This document shows, one piece after another, positions 56,491 through 64,000 of a stretch of DNA of 64,000 bases (within the stretch, counting starts at the first letter, position 1; every line of letters starts with the position of its first letter). Both the position numbers and the translations under genes were made by a program. This DNA comes from Torreya grandis (lineage: Eukaryota; Streptophyta; Pinopsida; Cupressales; Taxaceae), in assembly GCA_037957365.1 (NCBI GenBank), contig JARHVA010000592.1:1563501-1627500 (forward strand), read 5' to 3'. Below the pieces are notes generated by a model, which searched no databases, was not told the origin of the DNA, and saw only the letters and a program-made list of their open reading frames with translations.

Positions 56491-56843
56491 TGTAGTCCAT
56501 CATGTTGGTATTGTATCCGAATATGAATAAAACAAATGTCTAGGTATCCGTCTTAGTTATGATGTTATTTATTGTATTGTTGGCTTATGCAGCATGTTAA
56601 TCATAGCTTGGTTATGTATGATTGGGGTTGATGGTGGTATCTTAACCAACATGTGTTGGTCTCATAAATAGCAATTCAAATGTTGGGTTATGGGCACTGA
56701 TGTGATAGGCCCTCATTGTACCGATCATTGTATCATACACTACCTATGCAATAAAATTGATCTCTCAGGTGCTATGTTCATGGTATGTGTTTATAATTGT
56801 GCATTTAGTATTCTTCTGGTGGTGTAGCTGTTTATAGCAAACA
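56491..56843 (+). repeat. 3' LTR of the TR-GAG-like element
   Basis: It starts TGTAGTCCATCATG after the polypurine tract and ends near TTTATAGCAAACA. It is homologous to 48,739-49,103. Its last 75 bp are repeated at about 57,013-57,087 as part of a tandem duplication. Confidence 0.8.
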
Positions 56844-57257
56844 TATTCTACATTAGACTTTGATTTATACACTTGATTACTAAGACTACCCCCATTCCTA
56901 TTAAAAGCTTCCCACAAAATGGTTTTACTTATGATTGTAACTTTCAATTTCACTTCATCAATCTCAGCACCTTTGCCAACCATCTTCTTCACCACTGCTC
57001 CCATCTCCCCATGTGTTATGTTCATGGTATGTGTTTATAATTCTGCATTTAGTATTCTTTTGGTAGTGTAGCTGTTTATAGCAAACATATTCTACATTAG
57101 ACTTTGATTTATATACTTGAATACTAAGACTACCCCATTCCTATTAAAAGCTTCCCATAAAATGATTTTACTTATGACTGTAACTTTCAACTTCACTTCA
57201 TCAATCTCAGCGCTTTTGCCAACCATCTTTTGCACCACTGCTCCCATCTCCCCATCC
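56769..57257. repeat. 244-bp tandem duplication spanning an LTR end
   Basis: Copies at about 56,769-57,012 and 57,013-57,257 are about 94% identical (TATGTTCATGGTATGTG, GCTGTTTATAGCAAACATA, CCTATTAAAAGCTTCCCA, CCATCTCCCCAT). Each has about 75 bp of LTR end and about 170 bp of flank. The flank reads as coding-like sequence on the minus strand in both copies (EIDEVKLKVT.ISK.ILWEA), so it may come from an unidentified gene or element. Confidence 0.88.
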
Positions 57258-57301
57258 CCTTTTGTTCATTGCCGCAATCAATGCACATCGGACTTGATTC
57301 A

Positions 57302-57517
57302 TTTCATTCATTTGGGCCACAATCAAATTGTCCACTGATAGTGCAAAATGTGTTTTCCCTTTTTTTGGACCTTGGATATGGTGCAACTAGGGTAGATCCA
57401 TACAATATATATATTGTATGGATCTACCCTAGTTGCACCATATCCAAGGTCCAAAAAAAGGGAAAACACATTTTGCACTATCAGTGGACAATTTGATTGT
57501 GGCCCAAATGAATGAAA
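57302..57517. repeat. Perfect 216-bp palindrome
   Basis: The axis lies between 57,409 and 57,410 (TACAATATATATATTGTA). Every base from 57,302 to 57,517 pairs with its mirror partner, 108 bp per arm with no loop. Similarity stops sharply at both ends. The right half, read on the minus strand of the left flank, joins a coding-like frame (SVDNLIVAQMNEMNQVRCAL). It could be a fresh inverted duplication or an assembly or amplification artefact. Confidence 0.97.
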
Positions 57518-57753
57518 CACAATAAACCAAAAAAATGTAACAAAACATAATTCAAAATGTCAGATTCATCACACGAATAGTTTGCATAATCGGTTGGGGC
57601 GAGTACTCGCCAAGAGGCCAAAATTGGTAACCGGCTGTTATTCGACTCGCTCGGTCAAATAACCGACAAAGGCAAAAAATAATTGAAATTCACTCGAAGC
57701 AGACAATATATAAACTTATACTTTAAGTTATATTTTATTTATATACTTTTAGG

Positions 57754-57957
57754 ATGTTTGAGAGTGGTTTCGGACCTCTAGGAGCTATAATGCAAATTCT
57801 AGGTTTTGGAAGATCCTATCATATTTCAGAGTTAGTCAGATTTCAGGGTTTCAGAGTTTTAGACTTAGCCATATTTCAGGCTTTCAAAATTTCAAGGAGA
57901 CATCATAGGAGGGATGAAGGTTGCATGAAGGGATGTAGGTATGATAGAATAGTATGA
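57754..57957 (+). other. Conserved 67-codon frame in foldback arm (copy 1)
   Basis: MFESGFGPLGAIMQILGFGR begins and CMKGCRYDRIV ends a frame also found at 58,179-58,385 (minus), 59,817-60,020 (plus) and, with one stop, at about 60,241-60,450 (minus). No known family; Arg-rich C-terminal part (SRRHHRRDEG). It may simply follow from arm conservation, so I do not call it a gene. Confidence 0.4.
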
Positions 57958-58178
57958 GAACATCTCTGGCAAAGTGCCACAAGTCGATCCCACCCCATTC
58001 CTTGTGCATAGATTACTAGACTTTCTCAGTCTCCCTTAGTTTTCTACAAAGCAAGAGAAAAATATAGATTCTTGTAATTTGTACTTGTAGATTCTTGTAT
58101 AAGTATCATTGTATCAGTTTTAATCTATGCACAGGGAATGGGGTGGGGTCGACTTGTGGCACTTTGCAAGAGATGTTC

Positions 58179-58385
58179 TCATACTATTCTATCATACCTA
58201 CATCCCTTCATGTAGCCTTCATTCCTCCTACGATGTCTCCTTGAAATTTTGAAACCCTGGCTAAGTCTGAAACCCTGAAATCTCCAAAACCTAGAATTTG
58301 CATTATAGCTCCTAGAGGTCCAAAACCTAGAATTTGCATTATAGGATCCTCCAAAACCTAGAATTCGCATTATAAGATCCTCCAA
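58179..58385 (-). other. Conserved frame in foldback arm (copy 2)
   Basis: Minus-strand version of the same small frame (…ISRRHRRRNEGYMKGCRYDRIV). Its N-terminal half is altered by the short tandem repeats in this arm (repeated NSRFW). Confidence 0.4.
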
Positions 58386-58420
58386 AACCTAGAATTTGCA
58401 TTATAGCTCCTAGAGGTCCG
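58285..58420. repeat. Short tandem repeats in the right arm of foldback element 1
   Basis: CCAAAACCTAGAATT.GCATTATA occurs four times between 58,285 and 58,420, with alternating GGATCCT and GCTCCTAGAGGT spacers. The other arms have one copy, so this is a local expansion. Confidence 0.85.
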
Positions 58421-58700
58421 AAACCACTCTCAAACATCCTGAAAGTATATAAATAAAATATAACTTAAAGTAAATGTAAACATTTACTTAAATGTTTATT
58501 TTATTTATATATTGTTTGGTTATCTAAATGTAACCGGCGAGTACTCTCACGATTACTCGAGAGTAACCGGAGATTACTCACTGGTTCAAAAAATTGAGCT
58601 TTTTCAAATTTCGCTGTTTCGAGTGGTGGTTATTCCCCTGGGGATTTTCCTGGCGAGTAACTGACCAACCGGTGGTTACTTGCCGGTTATGCCATCTATT

Positions 58701-59549
58701 CACACATAATATATCACATGTTTATATTATTTGTTCAAAATATGAAAATAGTCAAACTCAAGAACTACATGAACAAATCATCATATTGATTTTCATAAAG
58801 AGCATCCAAATCAGCAATTGGTTCATTAGAACCAAATGCAGTAGGACAGGCAACAATTTAGTTAGTTGAATATTTTCTTTCTATTCATTGTGTTTTATAT
58901 TTTTTTTTAACTTTTTTTGTGTTTTCATTATAGCTATTGTGCCTGGACCAGCACAATTTTCTCCATGGTTTAAAACATGGACCCAGAAAAAACTCAGCAG
59001 CCCAAAAATTTGACTTGGACTAAACACTCAAGACGGGGCAAAAACCTCAGCAAAAACTCAGCAGATTAATATATATATATATTCATAAAATAGATTTAAA
59101 AAACATTAATATAATTAGGAAGCATAAAAGAGCACAATGCACATCATAATATCATGGCAGCGGAAAAATTGTTGAAAAATCCTTCAAATCCCAAGAAAAT
59201 CACTTCATGGCCGCTGAACAATTGTTCAAATATCCTTCAAATCTATCATAGTAAGAAAAAATTAAATTGTAAACAAAAATGCTGCATGGTAGCAATTTTT
59301 TCCCACTCATAATTTTTTATGGAGTAACTCACCAAGCCTTCTGACTCGCTAGTACTTGTGAGTTCTGCGAGTTTTATAACTATGGTTTTTTTATTGTGTT
59401 TTTATTATGGCAATCCCATACCTAGGATAATAGAAGACCCTGGGAGGTAACCGGACCAATACCAATACCAAAACCATACCGCATGGATACAGGGGCCTCT
59501 AGGACCTGGTAATATAGACTGAAAATGAAGCCATTATTGTTAATATAAA
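58701..59549. other. Spacer between the two foldback elements
   Basis: No supported gene. It has an (AT) run at about 59,069-59,082 and a segment with CAGCAAAAACTCAGCAGA and GTGAGTTCTGCGAGTTTTAT (59,050-59,385) that may be a separate decayed short element. Nothing else is recognised. Confidence 0.4.
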
Positions 59550-60645
59550 TTGCATAATCGGCGACTAACAACTGGTTGGTTGGTTACTTGCCAAGAAAAC
59601 CACCAGGCGAATAACCGCCACTCAAAACCACCAAATTTGAAAAACCGCAATTTTTTTTTAATCAGCGAGTACTCTCCGGTTACTCGCCGATAATTTCAAG
59701 TAACCGACGAGTACTCGCCGGTTACATTTAGATAACCAGACACTATATAAATAAAATAAACATTTAAGTATAAGTTTCTTATACTTTAAGTTATATTTTA
59801 TTTATATACTTTTAGGATGTTTGAGAGTGGTTTCAAACCTCTAGGAGCTATAATGCAAATTCTAGGTTTTGGAGGATCCTATCATATTTCAGACTTAATC
59901 AGATTTCAGGGTTTCAAGGTTTCAAACTTAGCCATATTTCAGGGTTTCAAAATTTCAAGGAGACACCGTAGGAGGAATGAAGGTTGCATGAAGGGATGTA
60001 GGTATGATAGAATAGTATGAGAACATCTCTCGCAAAGTGCCACAAGTCGACCCCACCCCATTCCCTGTGCATAGATTAAAACTGATACAATGATGCTTAT
60101 ACAAGAATCTACAAGTACAAATTACAAGAATCTAAAATTTTCTCTTCCCTACTCTCTGGAAAACTAAGGGAAACTGAGAAAGTCTAGTAATCTATGCACT
60201 GGGAATGGGGTGGGATCGACTTATGGCACTTTGCAAGAGATGTTCTCATACTATTCTATCATACCTACATCCCTTCATGTAGCCTTCATCCCTCCTATGA
60301 TGTCTCCTTGAAATTTTGAAACCTTGAAATATGGCTAAGTCTTAAACCCTGAAACCCTGTAATCTAACTAAGTATGAAATATCATAGGATCCTCCAAAAC
60401 CTAGAATTTGCATTATAGCTCCTAGAGGTCCAAAACCACTCTCAAACATACCTAACTAGACATCCCTATCTAAATGTAAACTTATACTTAAATGTTTATT
60501 TTATTTATATATTGTCTGCTTCGAGCAAATTTCAAGTATTTTTTGCCTTTGTCGGTTATTGCCGCTTATTCGACCGAGCAGGGCGAATAACCACCGGTTA
60601 CCCATTTTGGCCCCTTGGCGAGTACTTGCCCCAACCGGTTATGCG
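59550..60645 (-). mobile_element. Foldback transposon-like element 2, opposite orientation to element 1
   Basis: The left arm (59,550-60,074) matches the right (B) arm of element 1, and the right arm (60,191-60,645) matches the left (A) arm. The spacer 60,075-60,190 is the reverse complement of the element 1 spacer (GATACAATGATGCTTATACA against TGTATAAGTATCATTGTATC). So it is a second copy inserted in reverse. The outer ends are TGCATAATCGGCGA and CCGGTTATGCG. Confidence 0.87.
59817..60020 (+). other. Conserved frame in foldback arm (copy 3)
   Basis: A 67-codon frame (MFESGFKPLGAIMQILGFGG ... RYDRIV) differing from copy 1 by scattered substitutions and no indel. It is the best preserved with copy 1. 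Same caution as for copy 1. Confidence 0.4.
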
Positions 60646-60898
60646 AACTATGATTATTATTGATTTTAATTTGATATACCATTTTCCTAAGCCTGACTTG
60701 TAAACTTTCTCTAACTGTGTAAGCCATAGAGTAGAAACCCTAGGGCTGTTACCCATTTTGGCCCCTTGGCGAGTACTCGCCCCAACCGGTTATGCGAACT
60801 ATGATTATTATTAATTTTAATTTGATATACCATTTTCCTAAGCCTGACTTGTAAACTTTTTCTGACTGTGTAAACCATAGAGTAGAAACCGTAGGGCT
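60597..60898. repeat. 151-bp tandem duplication containing the end of foldback element 2
   Basis: Copies at 60,597-60,747 and 60,748-60,898 are about 96% identical. Each has the last ~48 bp of the foldback end (GGCGAGTACTTGCCCC / GGCGAGTACTCGCCCC, CCGGTTATGCG) and about 100 bp of flank (TGATATACCATTTTCCTAAG, CATAGAGTAGAAACC). The duplication is younger than the insertion. Confidence 0.93.
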
Positions 60899-62640
60899 GA
60901 AAATCCCGAATCTGAACTGAGGAAACAGAATTCCGAATGCTCCCTAAAAATCTTTTTCTCTGTCCTGTATACACCAAATTTTGCAAATGCCATTTGCATC
61001 CCAATAATTGGTCTTCTGGCATCTTGTTCCTCCCAAATTTATCACCAACAAAGAGACCTGTGCAAAGTTTGAGGATCTTAGTGCTTTCCTTAGGGTTCTT
61101 CCCCTCTTTCCATTTTGGCTTCTGCATCAATTCATGGCTTATTTTCCTTAACGGTTCCAGTCCATTTGGGTACTTCCCTCATTCCTTTCTCCTTATGAGT
61201 CAATTCATGCCCTCTGTTCATGGTCCCCCTTTTTCATGCATTTGTGTTGCCTATCTTGTGTTTCTGTTGCCTGTGCGCTTCTGCCAGTATAGCTAGCATA
61301 ATCACCCAAGCCTCATGTCAGTTCCCAATTTCTCCCAGGTGGTATTGCCACATCATCCCCTCCCATTTTTTCTCTTCACGTTTCTTCCATAGTCACCCCA
61401 GCCATTTTCACTAGTCTAGCTGGCAGAATTGTCAGCCTAAGAAATCTTCCTGCCAAGTTTTAATGGCAGTTCCACTTATATATAGAGTTCTGACTCATCC
61501 AATCCCATCATCAACTCCAATTTTGAGATCATATACAACTGAATTTTCTGCCTTCTCTCTCCTCTTGTCTTTTTGGACAAATCAAGCAAGGAGCAAAGGT
61601 TTTGGCCTGCTGTTCTACCTAGGAGTTCTGCCCTATTTCTGCCTAAAATATCCTAGGATTCGATGAAGTTCCATAGGCACTTTTACAAATTTGGTCTTTG
61701 TTACTCTCCATAGTATCATCTTAAACCACACCAGGGCCATAAAGTTCAAAGCGGACACCAAGGTGCCTCCAAGGCAGAAGCTCGATCAAACCAAGGACTA
61801 CCTATTCCTTTCTCTTGTATACAGAAAATGTAATTAGACAATATTGTATATCTGTTGCATTCTTAGACTAGATTAAGCATAGTTATGTGCATTGTGTTTT
61901 CTTTATTGCATGCAGGGCTGCTCTGATTTAGTTGGCTTTCCTTTCATATACATCCATTATATACTTTGAAAATCGAAGCAATTGACCTAGGAATAGACTT
62001 GCCCCATCCATTTGATAGTTGGCGTGTAGGTTCCTTCTTGACCTATCCCTATTAGTTGGTTTGTAGGCTCTAATCCCAGTCATACATGCTCTAAAGACTT
62101 GAGAACCAAATTTTGTTATAAAAGACCTGACTGCTTTAAAATGGAAAGAAATAAAATTTAGTATCATTGAAATGTCAGTTTAGGAAGTATGTAGAGGAGA
62201 ATGAACTTTTCTGAGGTGTCAGTACCAACTCAAGTCAAAAACTCTCCCAAGTGTAGTATCGCCATTGCACTTGGCCAATACATGATCTCTGTAGGCATGT
62301 ACACATAATCGCTTCCACCCAAAACCACGGCCCACCCCAATATAAAAATTGAGAGCACAACTGACTGACATAAATATAAAATCCATTAACTGGTCAAAAA
62401 ATAAATGACTATTAAATTTTCTAAACACCCAGACAAAGTACCAATTACAACATCGAAGTTGTGGTCTTCTTTGCTTATCCCATCTTGAAATGTTCATTGT
62501 ATTAGAACTGGGAATATTCAAGAAAAATGGATACTGAAGAGAAGTTCTCCTTTGTCAATTAGTTTTAAATTTTTATAGAGATTCCAAGCAACTTAAGATT
62601 TTTCAATAAGAGAATAGGGCGGTCTTCTACAGTTTATGCT
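60899..62640. other. Region without a supported gene; possible LTR promoter
   Basis: Pyrimidine-rich sequence at 61,050-61,640 includes a TATA box (TATATATA, 61,477-61,484) in a promoter-like setting. Minus-strand frames (61,928-62,167 and 62,219-62,521, the latter with CVHAYRDHVLAKCNGDTTLG) look mildly coding-like but show no family I can name. No LTR ends or target duplication were found. Confidence 0.4.
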
Positions 62641-62839
62641 TTTCGCTCATCGGCTCTATCTGATCTACCATGGCAAGCATATTGAGGCAGTAAAATATTT
62701 GGAAGGAATCCAAGAGGATTCCCTCGTTCAGGCTGACAAGATGCTCAAACAAGACTCTGCAGTAAAACAAACTTCTGGGAAACCTGGCAGCATTTAGAAA
62801 CTACACAGCTGCCTCCGAAGCAGTAGAATAAAACTTCGC

Positions 62840-63520
62840 ATCAATATGAATCTAAAGTCTATGGCAGATGACATTTTGTAACTCCATAATCATGCCCTTA
62901 TTTGGCAAATCATGGGTATAAGAGCCACCTTGAAATTTGTTGGGGATTGGTTCATGTGAATGTGGCATCCTGAAAGTATTTCGGAAATTATCTTGTGCAC
63001 TAATGGATATTTAATTGCTCTTTTCTCTCAAATGGCTGATAACATGTGAGCATATGAAGGCATGCCTTATTTCTATAATCACATAGAGTTCTTTGTGAAA
63101 GCCTAGCATCAAGGGTTTAACCCTACGAAGGAATCCCTTTCAATTCAATCCATATGGATTCAACTCTTCTTACTACCCCTTGAATTTTGGAGTTAAGATT
63201 TGTTCAATAAATCAGTGGGATACTAGCAAGCTATCTGTGTAGCTTGAGAATCGCTAAAGATAAAATATCAGTGACCCATGCATGGATCTATATCATTATG
63301 GATCTCAGTCAATCACTTCCTGAATCAATGGAAATCCAGCTGGAAGGCTTCATTTGAGAGCAAGCTCTAGATTGTGAAGTCCTCCCCTTCAAATGCCATG
63401 AGTGCTATTCACATGGCCACCTAACTAAAGACTGACCCAGCTCCCATACAGCTAGTTGAGAATAAATCCTTAAACAAAACATTGACAAAGAGGATGCACC
63501 TCCTAATAATTAAAAAAATG
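62840..63520 (+). pseudogene. Second LINE ORF1 relic (DUF4283-type with zinc knuckle)
   Basis: Reads of broken plus-strand frames give, in the order seen in plant L1 ORF1, a variant of the DUF4283 core near 62,880-63,130, HAWIYIIMDLSQSLPESMEI (63,275-63,340), and a knuckle F-K-C-H-E-C-Y-S-H-G-H-L-T-K-D (63,388-63,432) whose last Cys codon is now TGA (63,433-63,435). It parallels the 4.6-5.6 kb relic. Many stops; ORF2 would follow beyond the window if it is kept. Confidence 0.62.
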
Positions 63521-64000
63521 CACCTGCAGAAGAGGAAGGTTTCATCTTGCTAAAGGCAGCAGCCAAAGAAGTCATCAAAGAGGATGTAGAGGTCAAGTGC
63601 ATAAGAAAGTTATGATCAGGTTGAGCTTCTCCAGAAAATACCTGAAGAATTACTAAATAAAGACCAAATGTAAGTGGAAGATCCTGCGAATTTCAGCATT
63701 AGGGGGTAGCAATGGGAGAGAAAAAAACTTTGGAAGTTCCATCTATTTTACCATCAGATTTGAGCCTGACCAGACAATAGGGGTTGCATTTGGTGAGGGC
63801 ACTATAGATATCACTCAATTTGTTCATAGCATCTAAATTGTAATTATTCACATCGAATTATTCTTCCTTGATCATCTTTTTGAATTGTTCTTTGATCTCT
63901 GTGGCTGAAAATGCTTCAGTGTCTCCATTTTTCATCAATTCACAATGAACAGACTAGATATCAGCACAAATCTCAGTCACGAGTTCATCACAAAGTTTGC
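63521..64000. other. Window end, no supported gene
   Basis: It may be the low-complexity C-terminal part of the LINE ORF1 relic (Glu/Lys-rich fragments up to about 63,660), but no motif is clear. The last 300 bp show no feature. Confidence 0.35.

Larger units (their letters stand above)
48739..56843 (+). mobile_element. Gag-protease-only LTR retrotransposon (TR-GAG-like), 8.1 kb with nested solo LTR
   Basis: Two related LTRs (48,739-49,103 and 56,491-56,843, about 80-85% alike) enclose Gag and aspartic-protease remnants on the plus strand, with a polypurine tract before the 3' LTR. No reverse transcriptase, RNase H or integrase was found anywhere between them. Either pol was deleted or the family is a non-autonomous gag-only type (TR-GAG), relying on a relative for replication. 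No target duplication is visible: TCCTC precedes the left LTR and a different sequence follows the right one, where a later tandem duplication also lies. Confidence 0.75.
57576..58700 (+). mobile_element. Foldback transposon-like element 1, about 1.12 kb
   Basis: Two arms of about 440-570 bp are inverted copies: left 57,576-58,011, right 58,125-58,700. A 113-bp non-repeated spacer (58,012-58,124) lies between them. The outer ends are rich in GGCGAGTACTCGCC and CCGGTTAT words (left GCATAATCGGTTGGGGCG, right CTTGCCGGTTATGC). The arms differ in detail (types A and B), so the element has an orientation. No transposase. The flanks carry GAATAG / CTATTC but no clear direct target copy. Confidence 0.85.

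Noticed and set aside
57230..57520. Two ORFs on opposite strands encoding the same C-terminal protein sequence
   Set aside because: This is a direct consequence of the perfect palindrome, not two genes.
1..64000. CRISPR arrays, operons, phage, plasmid or defence systems, tRNA/rRNA genes
   Set aside because: No regularly spaced repeats with unique spacers, no bacterial-type gene order, and no canonical tRNA or rRNA sequence; the only tRNA-like signal is the SINE head.

Overview
The window looks like nuclear DNA from a seed plant with a large, repeat-packed genome, most likely a conifer or another gymnosperm. Four things point that way: long nested retrotransposons, a Penelope-like element (known from conifers), a host gene with a 14.2-kb intron full of transposons, and very little ordinary coding sequence. 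The species is inference. There is no bacterial, organellar or viral gene set and no operon.

Layout. 0-5.6 kb: LTR debris with a recent 609-bp tandem duplication, GATA-rich repeats, a tandem tRNA-derived SINE-like repeat and a decayed LINE ORF1. 5.6-11.2 kb: a Ty3/gypsy (chromovirus-type) 5' LTR, primer-binding site and gag-protease, broken by a probable solo LTR. 11.24-18.39 kb: a solo LTR (target duplication AGAAT) containing a near full-length L1-type LINE with its own 19-bp target duplication and two overlapping ORFs. 20.4-36.1 kb: the one convincing host gene, on the minus strand, a LysM-domain protein with a C-terminal membrane segment. Its LysM domain is split by a 14.2-kb intron holding two BED-finger hAT transposase relics and many short duplications. 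38-39.6 kb: an inverted-repeat MITE and a Penelope-like reverse transcriptase fragment. 39.81-47.48 kb: a complete but inactive minus-strand chromovirus with target duplication AAATA. 47.86 kb: a hammerhead-ribozyme-like core, probably from the same Penelope-like element. 48.74-56.84 kb: a gag-protease-only LTR element (TR-GAG-like) split by a 1,952-bp solo LTR with target duplication AGAAG. 57.3-60.9 kb: a perfect 216-bp palindrome, then two 1.1-kb foldback elements in opposite orientation whose four arms all carry the same roughly 67-codon reading frame. 62.6-64 kb: a second LINE ORF1 relic.

The mobile genes do not work together. They are layers of insertions that can be ordered from the target duplications. 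Tandem duplications with units of about 73 to 671 bp recur in every part of the window, several spanning transposon ends. No new metabolic, defence or gene-transfer system was found. The most unusual material is the foldback pair with its conserved small ORF, the long perfect palindrome, the Penelope/hammerhead pair and the LysM gene.
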